A stretch of 64,000 nucleotides of DNA, from NCBI RefSeq assembly GCF_030409905.1, contig NZ_JAUFQT010000001.1:1572001-1636000 (forward strand), given 5' to 3'. A model generated the notes under the pieces. It saw nothing but the letters and a program-made list of their open reading frames with translations. It ran no database searches and was not told where the DNA came from. Made by a program: the position numbers and the translations under genes. This document shows, one piece after another, positions 55,279-63,507 of the stretch; within the stretch, counting starts at the first letter, position 1, and the number at the start of each line of letters is the position of its first letter. This DNA comes from Echinicola jeungdonensis. GTDB lineage: Bacteria > Bacteroidota > Bacteroidia > Cytophagales > Cyclobacteriaceae.

Positions 55279-56466
55279 ATGAAATTTTCTATAAAATCAT
55301 TAATGCTGGTCAGTATTTTATTGAGCAGCCATCTTTTCTTAACAGCATGTGGTGGTTCCCAAGGCTCCTCCCAAGATTCCACAAATAATTCCGGTGAACA
55401 CCGGGAGGGTATTGTTTTGGAGGAATTCCTATATAAAGAAGCTGACTTTCCACAATGTCACTCTGCAAGTTTGATTGAACTTGAAAATGGTGAGCTTTTG
55501 GCCACTTTTTTTGGGGGTACTAAGGAACGTCATCCCGATGTGGAAATCCGAATTGCAAGAAAAAAACCAGGTGGAGAATGGACAGACCCAGTGAGTGTGG
55601 CTGATGGTGTTCAACCTGATGGAACCCGCTTGCCCACCTGGAACCCTGTTTTGTTTCAGCCTGAGGGAGGTGATTTAATGTTATTTTATAAAATTGGACC
55701 TCACCCTAGTAAATGGTGGGGAATGGTAAAAACTTCCAAAGACGGTGGCCATACCTGGAGCGAAGCAGAAAAACTGGGAGAAGACCTGATCGGTCCTGTA
55801 AAAAATAAGCCCATCCAACTTGAGGATGGTTCCATTATAGCTGGTTCCAGCACAGAGGGTGATGGCTGGAAAGTGCATGTGGAACGAAGTACTGATGGTG
55901 GTAAAACCTGGGAAATCATTGGTCCGCTCAATGACCCAGAGAATGTAGATGCTATTCAACCTACTCTCTTAACTTATCCGAATGGAGATATTCAAATGCT
56001 TTCCAGAACACACCACAAAAAAGGAGGGTATATCTACGAAACCTGGTCAGAGGATGGAGGACTCACCTGGTCAAAAATGGAACCGACTATACTTCCCAAT
56101 AATAATTCAGGTTTGGATGGGGTTACCCTGAAAGATGGCCGTCAAATTTTGGTTTACAATCATTCTACCCGTACCCAACCAAAGATGGGACATAAAGGCA
56201 GAGGCATCATAAATGTGGCTGTCAGCAAAGATGGCAAAAAATGGGATGCTGCACTTGCCCTTGATTACCTGGATGAACCTGGCAAGCAATTTTCTTACCC
56301 CGCAATAATCCAAACCTCGGATGGATTGGTGCATATCCTTTATACATGGCATAGGGTACGGGTCAAACATGTTGTAATTGATCCGGATAAATTGGAAACA
56401 TTTCCTATTGAAGATGGAAAATGGCCAACCAAAAAAATCCCTTTTATTACCAGCACTGAAAAATAA
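55279..56466 (+). CDS. Sialidase-family (BNR repeat) lipoprotein
   Basis: A 395-residue exported protein. The signal ends in LTAC, a lipobox, so it is likely outer-membrane or periplasmic lipid-anchored. The body carries Asp-box (SxDxGxTW) repeats: SKDGGHTWSEAE, STDGGKTWEI, SEDGGLTWSK, and WHRVRVKHVV near the end, as in BNR/sialidase-like beta-propellers. Whether it cleaves sialic acid or another sugar is unknown. A strong terminator follows. Confidence 0.86.
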   Translation: MKFSIKSLMLVSILLSSHLFLTACGGSQGSSQDSTNNSGEHREGIVLEEFLYKEADFPQCHSASLIELENGELLATFFGGTKERHPDVEIRIARKKPGGEWTDPVSVADGVQPDGTRLPTWNPVLFQPEGGDLMLFYKIGPHPSKWWGMVKTSKDGGHTWSEAEKLGEDLIGPVKNKPIQLEDGSIIAGSSTEGDGWKVHVERSTDGGKTWEIIGPLNDPENVDAIQPTLLTYPNGDIQMLSRTHHKKGGYIYETWSEDGGLTWSKMEPTILPNNNSGLDGVTLKDGRQILVYNHSTRTQPKMGHKGRGIINVAVSKDGKKWDAALALDYLDEPGKQFSYPAIIQTSDGLVHILYTWHRVRVKHVVIDPDKLETFPIEDGKWPTKKIPFITSTEK

Positions 56467-56490
56467 AAATTACCCATATAAAAATGGAAA

Positions 56491-56526
56491 AAAGGTAAGC
56501 CCTACTGGTAGGGCTTACCTTTTTTG
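56491..56526 (+). terminator. Terminator after the sialidase-like gene
   Basis: AAAGGTAAGCCCTAC and GTAGGGCTTACCTTT form a perfect 15-bp stem with a 2-nt centre, followed by TTT. Confidence 0.93.
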
Positions 56527-56710
56527 TCCCTAATTCTTCATAAGAGAATAATCTTAAGTTATTGATCCCATTGTGTAGGACCAGAACCACTTCTTATTGG
56601 AAATTCGACGTTGCAAAGGTCGAAAAGCTCTTGAATCCCGAATAGCGGGAAACACGAAAAGGATCCTTCCCAATGTGGACAAAGGTCCCTATTTGCTTTT
56701 AATTTTTGGC
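56527..56710. other. Intergenic region between two convergent transcripts
   Basis: No gene is supported here. It lies between the sialidase terminator and the terminator of the minus-strand tRNA-like RNA. Confidence 0.5.
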
Positions 56711-56740
56711 AAAAAAAAAGCTATGAACAAACTTCATAGC
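56711..56740 (-). terminator. Intrinsic terminator of the tRNA-like RNA
   Basis: On the minus strand, GCTATGAA-GTTTG-TTCATAGC followed by nine T. It lies about 35 nt downstream of the tRNA-like 3' end, and no other minus-strand gene could use it. Confidence 0.88.
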
Positions 56741-56774
56741 CTTTAGTCAATTAACAATAAACCCAAAATAACCT

Positions 56775-56900
56775 GCTGTAGGGGAAGGATTCGAACCTCC
56801 ACGGGGCAGTTAGGCAAAACACGAGCTCGATATTTGCTTTATCCTGGATTCCCCACCTCTGAGACAGAGAGGCATGTCTGCCAGTTTCAACACCCTACAG
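56775..56900 (-). ncRNA. Unusual tRNA-like RNA with long variable arm
   Basis: Read on the minus strand the RNA starts CTGTAGGG (56900) and ends CCCTACAG (56776), a perfect 8-bp acceptor stem. The T arm GGAGG-TTCGAAT-CCTTC is canonical, giving an 8+5 acceptor/T helix like bacterial tRNA-Sec. The D loop GAAACTGGCAGA with its GG is leucine-tRNA-like. An anticodon stem CCTCT/AGAGG encloses CTGTCTC; read as a tRNA this gives GUC with a pyrimidine at position 37, which is very unusual. The variable region is about 55 nt, far beyond type II tRNAs; GGGG/CCCC and GCAAA/TTTGC helices are possible inside. Almost no linker (positions 8-9) is left. CCA is not encoded. It may be a divergent decoding tRNA, a tRNA mimic or a decaying tRNA. 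Confidence 0.75.
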
Positions 56901-57320
56901 TATGTAAGCTTTTAAGCGCTTTTCGCTTTGCTTTATATTACAAATGTAATACATGCTTGCTTACGTTGCAAATATAACAACAAATAAATTTATTTTTTAC
57001 AGTATAATTAACAATTTAGCTAATTATTAATCAAATAAATAATTGAATATTAAAATCACCTGATCCAATTTCATTTTTAATAATTTTATAAAGCCCTAAT
57101 AATCAATGAAAACAGGATTGAAAGGTTGGAAAGTGTTATTAAGTTTAAAATGTTGAAAAATTGTCCGGAGGAGATAGCTTTTTTGAAAATGTTTTAAGGT
57201 TTAATTTAAAAAGTTATTCCAACCATTTATAAGGGGCCATTCAGTTTTTTTAATCCTAATTTTATGCTACAAAATCATTAATCACTCTAAGGTAACCTAT
57301 ACTCCCATGTGGTTCCAACA
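56901..57320. other. AT-rich leader and promoter region of the tRNA-like RNA
   Basis: 420 nt with no ORF I support. Its first part holds the promoter (56941-56971) and a predicted 35-nt leader of the tRNA-like RNA; the rest is AT-rich. Confidence 0.5.
56941..56971 (-). promoter_or_regulatory. Bacteroidota-type promoter of the tRNA-like RNA
   Basis: On the minus strand TTG (56969-56971), a 20-nt spacer and TACATTTG (56941-56948), an exact TTG-N20-TAnnTTTG match. Predicted start is near 56935, about 35 nt before the tRNA-like body. A second TATATTTG sits at 56969-56976 without a TTG partner. Confidence 0.65.
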
Positions 57321-57476
57321 TCAATTTCCAAAACTCTTTCCAATGTGAATTCCCCAAAAAATACCTCCAATGATCATCACCAGGGCTATTCCTAGCAAAA
57401 GAAGGAAAACCCCCAGTGGCATTTCCCAATTTTCAGAACCTATCTTAAATCGAATATTTTTCTTAAAATCGATCAT
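57321..57476 (-). CDS. Small membrane protein (51 aa)
   Basis: A 51-residue ORF read from ATG 57476 to TGA 57321. It has a charged N-terminus (MIDFKKNIRFKIGSENWEM) and one hydrophobic segment (GVFLLLLGIALVMIIGGIFW). It lies on the same strand as purE and 3' of it. No homologue is known to me; the clean helix and normal codon use support a real gene. Confidence 0.5.
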   Translation of the reverse strand: MIDFKKNIRFKIGSENWEMPLGVFLLLLGIALVMIIGGIFWGIHIGKSFGN

Positions 57477-57547
57477 GGTGTAAAATAAAAAAGGACATCA
57501 GACCTAATTCAAAAAGCCCAATATCCCTTTATCAATTATTTATGGAA

Positions 57548-58063
57548 TTAATCGTCAAGGGTTTCCTTCCAACCTTTCAGTTCTACCTCTTTAGCTGTTT
57601 CTTCCACCTTGATCCTCAAATCCTTTTTATATTTATCCATATTTTCAGCAACCCGGGCATCAAAAGCACCCACCATAGAGGCAGCCAAAATTCCTGCATT
57701 TTTGGCCCCATTGAGTGCCACGGTAGCTACTGGAATTCCTCCAGGCATCTGCAATATCGACAAAATACTGTCCCAGCCATCGATGCTGTTGGAAGACTTA
57801 ATGGGAACTCCAATGACAGGAAGGGAGGTCAATGATGCCACCATTCCAGGCAAATGTGCTGCACCACCTGCTCCCGCAATGATGACCTTTACGCCTCTTT
57901 TTCTGGCATTTTCGGCATAATCAATCATCTTCATGGGTGTCCTGTGGGCCGATACGATGGTAAGTTCATAACCTACTCCCAATTCATCCAAAGCTCTGGC
58001 AGCTTCAGACATGATGGAAAGGTCCGACTTACTTCCCATAATGATTCCAACCTGTTTGCTCAT
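57548..58063 (-). CDS. purE: N5-carboxyaminoimidazole ribonucleotide mutase
   Basis: PurE (class I) converts N5-CAIR to CAIR in purine synthesis. The 171 residues show the start VGIIMGSKSDLSIM, the phosphate-binding SAHRTP and the AGAGGAAHLPGMVASLT loop. It is immediately downstream of purK (3 nt apart), the usual pair. Confidence 0.97.
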   Translation of the reverse strand: MSKQVGIIMGSKSDLSIMSEAARALDELGVGYELTIVSAHRTPMKMIDYAENARKRGVKVIIAGAGGAAHLPGMVASLTSLPVIGVPIKSSNSIDGWDSILSILQMPGGIPVATVALNGAKNAGILAASMVGAFDARVAENMDKYKKDLRIKVEETAKEVELKGWKETLDD

Positions 58064-58066
58064 TTT

Positions 58067-59206
58067 TTATGCTTTTATTTTAATAATATCTTTAATTTTC
58101 AGGGCTTTGTATTTCAAAGCCTCTACATTTTCCTCCAAAATAGTCACATGCCCCATTTTTCTAAAAGGTTTCGTGATTTTCTTCCCATAAAGGTGAATAT
58201 AAACCCCTTTTTCATGGATGGCTTCATCCATGCCTTCCACCAATGCCTCTCCGGTGAATCCATCTTCTCCCAAAAGGTTGACCATGGCTGCAGGTGTTCT
58301 CAAATCGGTATTCCCTAATGGCATGCCCATCACTGACCGTAAATGCTGCTCAAATTGGGAAGTAAAATTGGCCTCAATGGTATGGTGACCACTGTTATGA
58401 GGTCTTGGGGCCACTTCATTGACAAGGATTTCACCGTCTTGGGTCACAAACATTTCAACTGCCAAAATGCCCACCATATCCAGTTTGGTCATTACATCTT
58501 TGGCCACCTCTATAGCTTTTTGGTTTACTTCATCAGAAATCTGGGCAGGGGCAAATAAAAACTCCACCAAATTAGCAGTAGGATGGAAGGCACATTCCAC
58601 AGGAGGGAAAGCATTTAATTCACCCTGCTCATTGCGGGCTACGATGACCGAAATTTCCTTATCAAAATCCACCAGTTTTTCTACCAAACTGGGGGCTTCA
58701 AATGCTTTATCCAAATCCGCTTCAGAATGCAATACCTGCACCCCGCGTCCATCATATCCTTCTTTTCCCAATTTATTAACAGCTGGTAAAAAATCGGATT
58801 GGGCTTTTACAGCTTCCCTGTTATCCGTTAGGATAAAATCAGCCGTGGGTATCTGATGGTTCTTGTAGAACTGCTTTTGCTCCCTTTTATCCTGAATAAG
58901 TTTGATGATATGGGGTTGTGGAAAAACTTTTTTGCCCTCTTTGGCCAATTGCTCCAAGGCATCAGTATTGACATTTTCAATTTCTATGGTCAGAATGTCA
59001 CAGTTTTTTCCAAACTCATAAACCGTATCAAAATCGGTCAGTTTACCCTGAGTAAATGCATGAGCAATATGACGGCAGGGAGCATGTTGGTCCGGATCCA
59101 AAATATGAATATCAATATTGTAGTTGATAGCTGATTGGATCACCATCCGGCCCAATTGGCCACCTCCTAAAATCCCTAAAGTCTTTTGCTGGTAATTCTC
59201 TTGCAC
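58067..59206 (-). CDS. purK: N5-carboxyaminoimidazole ribonucleotide synthase
   Basis: PurK is an ATP-grasp enzyme that makes N5-CAIR from AIR, bicarbonate and ATP. It has the N-terminal TLGILGGGQLGRM, the ATP-grasp KLGKEGYDGRG, and EMFVTQDGEILVNEVAPRPHNSGH. I use the GTG at 59206, giving 379 residues. The upstream in-frame TTG at 59287 would translate through an intrinsic terminator, which makes it unlikely. It forms an operon with purE. Confidence 0.95.
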   Translation of the reverse strand: MQENYQQKTLGILGGGQLGRMVIQSAINYNIDIHILDPDQHAPCRHIAHAFTQGKLTDFDTVYEFGKNCDILTIEIENVNTDALEQLAKEGKKVFPQPHIIKLIQDKREQKQFYKNHQIPTADFILTDNREAVKAQSDFLPAVNKLGKEGYDGRGVQVLHSEADLDKAFEAPSLVEKLVDFDKEISVIVARNEQGELNAFPPVECAFHPTANLVEFLFAPAQISDEVNQKAIEVAKDVMTKLDMVGILAVEMFVTQDGEILVNEVAPRPHNSGHHTIEANFTSQFEQHLRSVMGMPLGNTDLRTPAAMVNLLGEDGFTGEALVEGMDEAIHEKGVYIHLYGKKITKPFRKMGHVTILEENVEALKYKALKIKDIIKIKA

Positions 59207-59248
59207 TTGTTTTCCTTTTTTTGGTGAAAGATTCCCCAAAATTAAAAT

Positions 59249-59283
59249 AAAAAACGCTATCCTTTTCAGGTATAGCGTTTTTT
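59249..59283 (-). terminator. Terminator between the small membrane gene and purK
   Basis: Minus-strand AAAACGCTAT and ATAGCGTTTT (one mismatched neighbour) form a hairpin around CCTGAAAAGG and are followed by TTTTTT. It ends the upstream small gene and separates it from purK. Confidence 0.82.
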
Positions 59284-59301
59284 TCAAACCTTGAATTCAA
59301 A

Positions 59302-59454
59302 TCAGATGGGCCTTCCTCCTATTAACCTCAATAAAACAGCAATAACTGCCAATACCAATAATATATGTATCAAGCCTCCAAGGCTATAGACAAAGGCTCC
59401 AAATATCCATCCGATCACTAAAATGATGGCAATTAAATACAATAGTGAGCTCAT
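59302..59454 (-). CDS. Lmo0937-like small membrane protein
   Basis: A 50-residue ORF from ATG 59454 to TGA 59302: MSSLLYLIAIILVIGWIFG followed by a second hydrophobic stretch (LIHILLVLAVIAVLLRLIGG). The two-helix pattern with a glycine-rich turn and RLIGGR end matches the widespread Lmo0937 family of stress-associated small membrane proteins. It is followed by its own terminator. Confidence 0.75.
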   Translation of the reverse strand: MSSLLYLIAIILVIGWIFGAFVYSLGGLIHILLVLAVIAVLLRLIGGRPI

Positions 59455-59522
59455 TTTCCTGGTTGTTTAGTGAAAACATTGATTTACAACCATTTAAGAT
59501 CAATCTTTATGCCAAGAAAAAT

Positions 59523-61292
59523 TCAATTATGAGGAATAAATCTAATCCCCATCAATTCCATAAGTTTGTGCGCATTGAAATTGGGGCAAGGACCTGGTTT
59601 GATTTTATAATCAAAGTTTATTTGGTCCTCCTGAATATCACTGTGAAAACTGAAATTGGCCAGGGATAGAATTTTTTCCTCAAGTTGGCTGAGCTCAATA
59701 TCATGGGTGGAAATGATCCCTTTACAGTTGCTATCAGAGAGTTGCCTGATCAAGGCTTCACTTCCCATGACCCGGTCCGTAGTATTGGTTCCTTTCAGGA
59801 TTTCGTCCAATAGAAAAAACACAGGTTCACCCTTTTCTGCAAAACTCAATAATTTTTTGATCCGCGACAATTCGGCATAAAAAGAACTTATACTCTCTCC
59901 CAGATTATCAATATTCCTCATACTGGTAAAAAGTTGAAAAGGACCACAAAGCAAATGTTTTCCCATAGGGTTGAGCCCCAAATTTACCATTACCAGATTA
60001 ATGCCCAGGGTTCTCATAAAAGTGGTTTTGCCGGACATATTGGCCCCTGTAAGCAAAATAATTTTTTTATCCACCTTCATTTTAAGATCATTGCTGACAC
60101 AGTGTTCCGGTTGGATCAAAGGGTGCTTGATTTGGATGGCTTCCAGAACCAGTTCATCTGTCCAATCCATTGAACCATCCAGCTTCTCTTCCCGGCTAAA
60201 GGCAGCAAGCGAAACCATTACCTGCCATTTTTCAAAAACCTCCTCCCAATTTTTGATATGGGGGGCATGTTTATCCTTCCACCTCTCCAGTCTCCAAAGC
60301 ACAAAAATATCCACCCAAAATAGCAGGTTAAAAATCAAATAAATCATATTGCCACGGTTCAGCACCATAAAGCTTTGCTGTTCCAGGGATTTTAAAGCTT
60401 TGGAAGCCTTAAAGTCCATGTCAAATACCGGGCTTTGCAAGTCTTTTAAATAGAGGTTTTTAAAATCGATATGCTCAAGCTCATTGGCCCAGGCCGAAAA
60501 AGTCTTCAAATCCCCTTCATTAGGCATGGCTTTGGCAGCCATCATAAGGGGTTTAAAAACCAAACCCAAAAATCCAAAACCTATCAGGATCCAAACCCCT
60601 AAATAAGCAGAAGAAAAATCCCCTAGCAACCAGGCCATCAGAAAGAGGAGTCCTCCCATTGGGCCGATAATCATCGGAATTAGATAGCTTTTTTTCCAAC
60701 TGCTCCGGGTATTTAGCCATTTATAAAAACTTCTCTTCGACTTTTCTTTTTTTATAAAAGCCTTTCCAATTGCCTCAAAATTTCTGATAAAATCCTCCTT
60801 CTCAGTCAATTCATGGATGGCCTGGTTTCTTTGCCGGGCTTTTGTCGGATTTGTGGAGGCTTTCATCCATTCTGCCAAGCGTCTTTGTCCACCCTCATTT
60901 ACGGTATGATTGATCAATTGGAAAAGGGAATGTTGTCCAAAAAGATCCAGATCATCACAAAAGGGATGTTGCTTTTCTTTAAAAGTAATCCCTTGCTCAA
61001 ATTCCTTTAAATCCCGTTTTTTCCTTTTCTCCTTTTGCCCTTCCATTTCCAAAAGGGCATTTAGGAAAGCTTCCTTGTCTTTTTGTTCGTTAAATAATAG
61101 GATAAAGTAGATGAATAGTGCACTCAGGGGAAAAAATAAAATTAATAGCCACCTGACCTCAGAAAGCCCTACTATCAATACTGCAGCCAATACAAAAAAT
61201 ACGATTAACCTGGCCAGGGCCATTCCTGCAATCTTTTGTTTACAGGCCCGCAATTCACGGGAAGGTTGGGTTGCATCAAAATCTATTGTCAT
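59523..61292 (-). CDS. Membrane-anchored MutS-like ATPase
   Basis: A 589-residue protein whose C-terminal domain is the MutS ABC ATPase (Walker A TGANMSGKTTFMRTLG near residue 415; ILLDEILKGTNTTDR-like Walker B; terminal HDIEL). It lacks the mismatch-recognition N-terminal domains. The first third instead contains two hydrophobic pairs (about 28-70 and 205-250), so it is probably membrane bound. Known in many Bacteroidota; role in repair is unproven. Confidence 0.85.
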   Translation of the reverse strand: MTIDFDATQPSRELRACKQKIAGMALARLIVFFVLAAVLIVGLSEVRWLLILFFPLSALFIYFILLFNEQKDKEAFLNALLEMEGQKEKRKKRDLKEFEQGITFKEKQHPFCDDLDLFGQHSLFQLINHTVNEGGQRRLAEWMKASTNPTKARQRNQAIHELTEKEDFIRNFEAIGKAFIKKEKSKRSFYKWLNTRSSWKKSYLIPMIIGPMGGLLFLMAWLLGDFSSAYLGVWILIGFGFLGLVFKPLMMAAKAMPNEGDLKTFSAWANELEHIDFKNLYLKDLQSPVFDMDFKASKALKSLEQQSFMVLNRGNMIYLIFNLLFWVDIFVLWRLERWKDKHAPHIKNWEEVFEKWQVMVSLAAFSREEKLDGSMDWTDELVLEAIQIKHPLIQPEHCVSNDLKMKVDKKIILLTGANMSGKTTFMRTLGINLVMVNLGLNPMGKHLLCGPFQLFTSMRNIDNLGESISSFYAELSRIKKLLSFAEKGEPVFFLLDEILKGTNTTDRVMGSEALIRQLSDSNCKGIISTHDIELSQLEEKILSLANFSFHSDIQEDQINFDYKIKPGPCPNFNAHKLMELMGIRFIPHN

Positions 61293-61474
61293 GGTTTAAA
61301 GTTAATTATTCTTTCAAAAATTATTCCGCCTGGTCCTTTGTTTACTATTAAAATATACACCCTGTGCCTTCTAAGTTGGCAATATCTCCCTTATCCGTCC
61401 AATTACAAAAGGTAGTGCAAAATGTTGAATCATGAAATGCCCAAAAGTTTCGCTCAAATCACCTAATATATAAT

Positions 61475-62014
61475 ATGAAGAAGTGGATCAAAAAATATTC
61501 AAATTGGCAACATAGGCCCCTAAATGAAAAATTAAAAGGGATCCTGCTCATCCTTTTTCCACTAATATTCCTTGCGGTGGTAGTATTTGCTCCTGGTTGG
61601 TGGGCTTACTTGCATTTTAATTACCCTATTGGGATTCCTTATCTAATTGGCATTGGCTTAAGTATAATCCTTTTTTTCACGGGTTTTGGACTCTATATGT
61701 GGACCATAATATTATTTGCCCAGGCCAAAGGTAGCCAAACACCTATTTTGCCTACACAAAAATTAGTCACTACCGGCCCCTATGCCCATTCCAGAAATCC
61801 CATGGTCACCGGAACCATTCTTATGATATTGGGAATTGGAATAAGTCTGGATTCCTGGAGTTTTTTGGTCTTTGGACTAATTATTCCATCCCTTTACATA
61901 TTGTACATCAAATTTGTGGAAGAAAAGGAGTTGGAAGCCCGATTTGGTGAGTCATACAAGAATTATAAAAAATCCACCCCATTTATTTTTCCCAATCTTT
62001 TTAAAGCACATTGA
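61475..62014 (+). CDS. Isoprenylcysteine methyltransferase-like membrane protein
   Basis: A 179-residue membrane protein with about four helices. The C-terminal cytosolic catalytic part has TTGPYAHSRNPMVTGTI and EEKELEARFGESYKNYKKST, the SAM and lipid-binding motifs of the ICMT/PEMT-like family. Its substrate in bacteria is unknown. It is divergent from the MutS-like gene. Confidence 0.83.
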   Translation: MKKWIKKYSNWQHRPLNEKLKGILLILFPLIFLAVVVFAPGWWAYLHFNYPIGIPYLIGIGLSIILFFTGFGLYMWTIILFAQAKGSQTPILPTQKLVTTGPYAHSRNPMVTGTILMILGIGISLDSWSFLVFGLIIPSLYILYIKFVEEKELEARFGESYKNYKKSTPFIFPNLFKAH

Positions 62015-62409
62015 ATTGTATTGGAAATATGTTTAAAAGTGTATTTGTTATTTAGTGACTGGGTTTCTATTGGTTTTTTTAGAAATCCGAAATGGAATCG
62101 CAGTGAGGAGTGCCCCCTTTTGAAGCTTTGCTCACAACCCAGTCCCAAAAACTCTCGGGATTCTTACTTTTTCATCAATGAAAAAAGTAAGACGAATAAA
62201 TAAAATAATATTATGATCCTTAAAAGGGTAACTCTGGTTAAAAACCATTTTTTTTAATAGTTATTGCAAATAGATCTATTGGTAAGTTTCAAGCCTTCCC
62301 TATCCACCCCCAAATTATATTTGGAAATAAATAATACTTTTTTGGGGAATTAATTTCCACTTTATGTAAATTTATTTCTACTGCTTTCATATTCAAATCA
62401 CCAACTACT
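62015..62409. other. Intergenic region between ICMT-like gene and tag
   Basis: 395 nt without a supported gene. Around 62163-62192 an inverted repeat (CTTACTTTTTCAT / ATGAAAAAAGTAAG) may be a weak terminator. The stretch 62040-62200 looks like a compositionally different, possibly dispersed element; this is by eye only. Confidence 0.45.
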
Positions 62410-63012
62410 ATGGGTAAATATCAGATTGACCAAGGCAATAAATTCCGCTGTCCCTGGTGTGTAGGTTTCAAAGAATACATCAAATACCATGATGAAGAAT
62501 GGGGCGTTCCGGTTTATAGCGACAGGGTTCATTTTGAATTTTTAGTTTTAGAAAGTGCCCAGGCAGGCCTGAGCTGGGCAACAATTTTAAAAAAAAGGGA
62601 AAATTACCGCAAAGCTTTTGCAGATTTCGATTACAAAAAAGTAGCCGAATTTTCTGATAGCAAAATTGATGAGCTGATGGAAGATGAAGGAATCATCAGG
62701 AACCGGCAAAAGATAGAGGCTGCTGTAAATAATGCCAGACAGTTTATGGAACTGCAAGCAAAAGTAGGCAGTTTCACTTCTTACATCTGGGATTTTGTGG
62801 ACGGTAAGCCTATTGTCAACCAACTCACCAGTGTGGGGGATGCTCCTGCTTCCAGTCCCATTTCTGACCTCTTGGCCAAAGACCTCAAAGACAAAGGATT
62901 TAAATTCCTGGGAAGTACTACCCTCTACTCCCATATGCAAGCCACGGGGCTGGTCAATGACCACCTGATGCATTGCTTCCGGTACCAGGAAGTCAACCTC
63001 ATGGCAAGATAA
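62410..63012 (+). CDS. tag: DNA-3-methyladenine glycosylase I
   Basis: Tag removes 3-methyladenine from alkylated DNA. At 200 residues it has the zinc-binding start CPWCVGFKEYIKYHDEEWGVP and the C-terminal H...C pair in NDHLMHCFRY, the conserved AQAGLSWATIL pocket, and the helix-hairpin-helix-type core. Starts at ATG 62410. It stands alone between two longer gaps. Confidence 0.96.
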   Translation: MGKYQIDQGNKFRCPWCVGFKEYIKYHDEEWGVPVYSDRVHFEFLVLESAQAGLSWATILKKRENYRKAFADFDYKKVAEFSDSKIDELMEDEGIIRNRQKIEAAVNNARQFMELQAKVGSFTSYIWDFVDGKPIVNQLTSVGDAPASSPISDLLAKDLKDKGFKFLGSTTLYSHMQATGLVNDHLMHCFRYQEVNLMAR

Positions 63013-63507
63013 GGTTTGGAAGATTCTAAAATTAGAAGATTGAGATCAGTATTTAATTCCGGTTCGTATTTCCTAACATAAGACCCAAGACCCTATATTG
63101 AGCACTTTTGATAAACCCAATTCGATTTAAAATCGTCATTGAGAGATTAATATTTCATGATATAAAAGGACTGTATGAACCATGGTTCAAAGCGTTGCCA
63201 TATCTCCCCGGCAAGGAAATCTATAATGTAACCTTAATAGATAAAAATACTCCATACCTAGGGATAACATATGCCATTCACATCAAGGGTGGGATTTGTA
63301 AGGCGGAAGCCTAATAAGCCCCAACTTTCAAGGACGGTTAAGGCAATAATCCTGTCCTTTTTTGTCGAATTCAGGATGTTACTAATATATAGCCCCTTGA
63401 TACTAAAAATTGATCTTTATCAGTTTCTGTTCTGATTTTCAATCCATTAAAACAATTTCCAATTACCCGGAGCAAGAATAAAAATTTTTTCCACCTATAT
63501 TTGTAGG
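63013..63507. other. Intergenic region after tag
   Basis: 495 nt. A possible 68-codon ORF (63108-63314) shows no family features and is not called. A hairpin with a T-run lies at 63330-63364 (AAGGACGG ... CCTGTCCTT). A TATATTTG element lies at 63496-63503, only 5 nt before the next ATG. Confidence 0.45.
63330..63364 (+). terminator. Possible weak terminator
   Basis: AAGGAC-GG and CC-T-GTCCTT pair with one bulge around a loop of about 13 nt, then six or more T. No gene obviously ends just upstream, so the assignment is tentative. Confidence 0.4.

Noticed and set aside
56775..56900. Ordinary tRNA-Leu, tRNA-Asp, tRNA-Sec or tmRNA
   Set aside because: Leu-like D loop but no Leu anticodon; GUC without Asp features; no UCA anticodon; no tmRNA 5' consensus or tag-peptide reading frame. 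Kept as an unclassified tRNA-like RNA.
59206..59287. 27-residue N-terminal extension of PurK starting at TTG
   Set aside because: It translates through the intrinsic terminator of the upstream small gene; the conserved PurK start lies at GTG 59206.
63108..63314. 68-codon ORF after tag
   Set aside because: No ribosome-binding site, no known motif, and composition like the surrounding gap; left uncalled.
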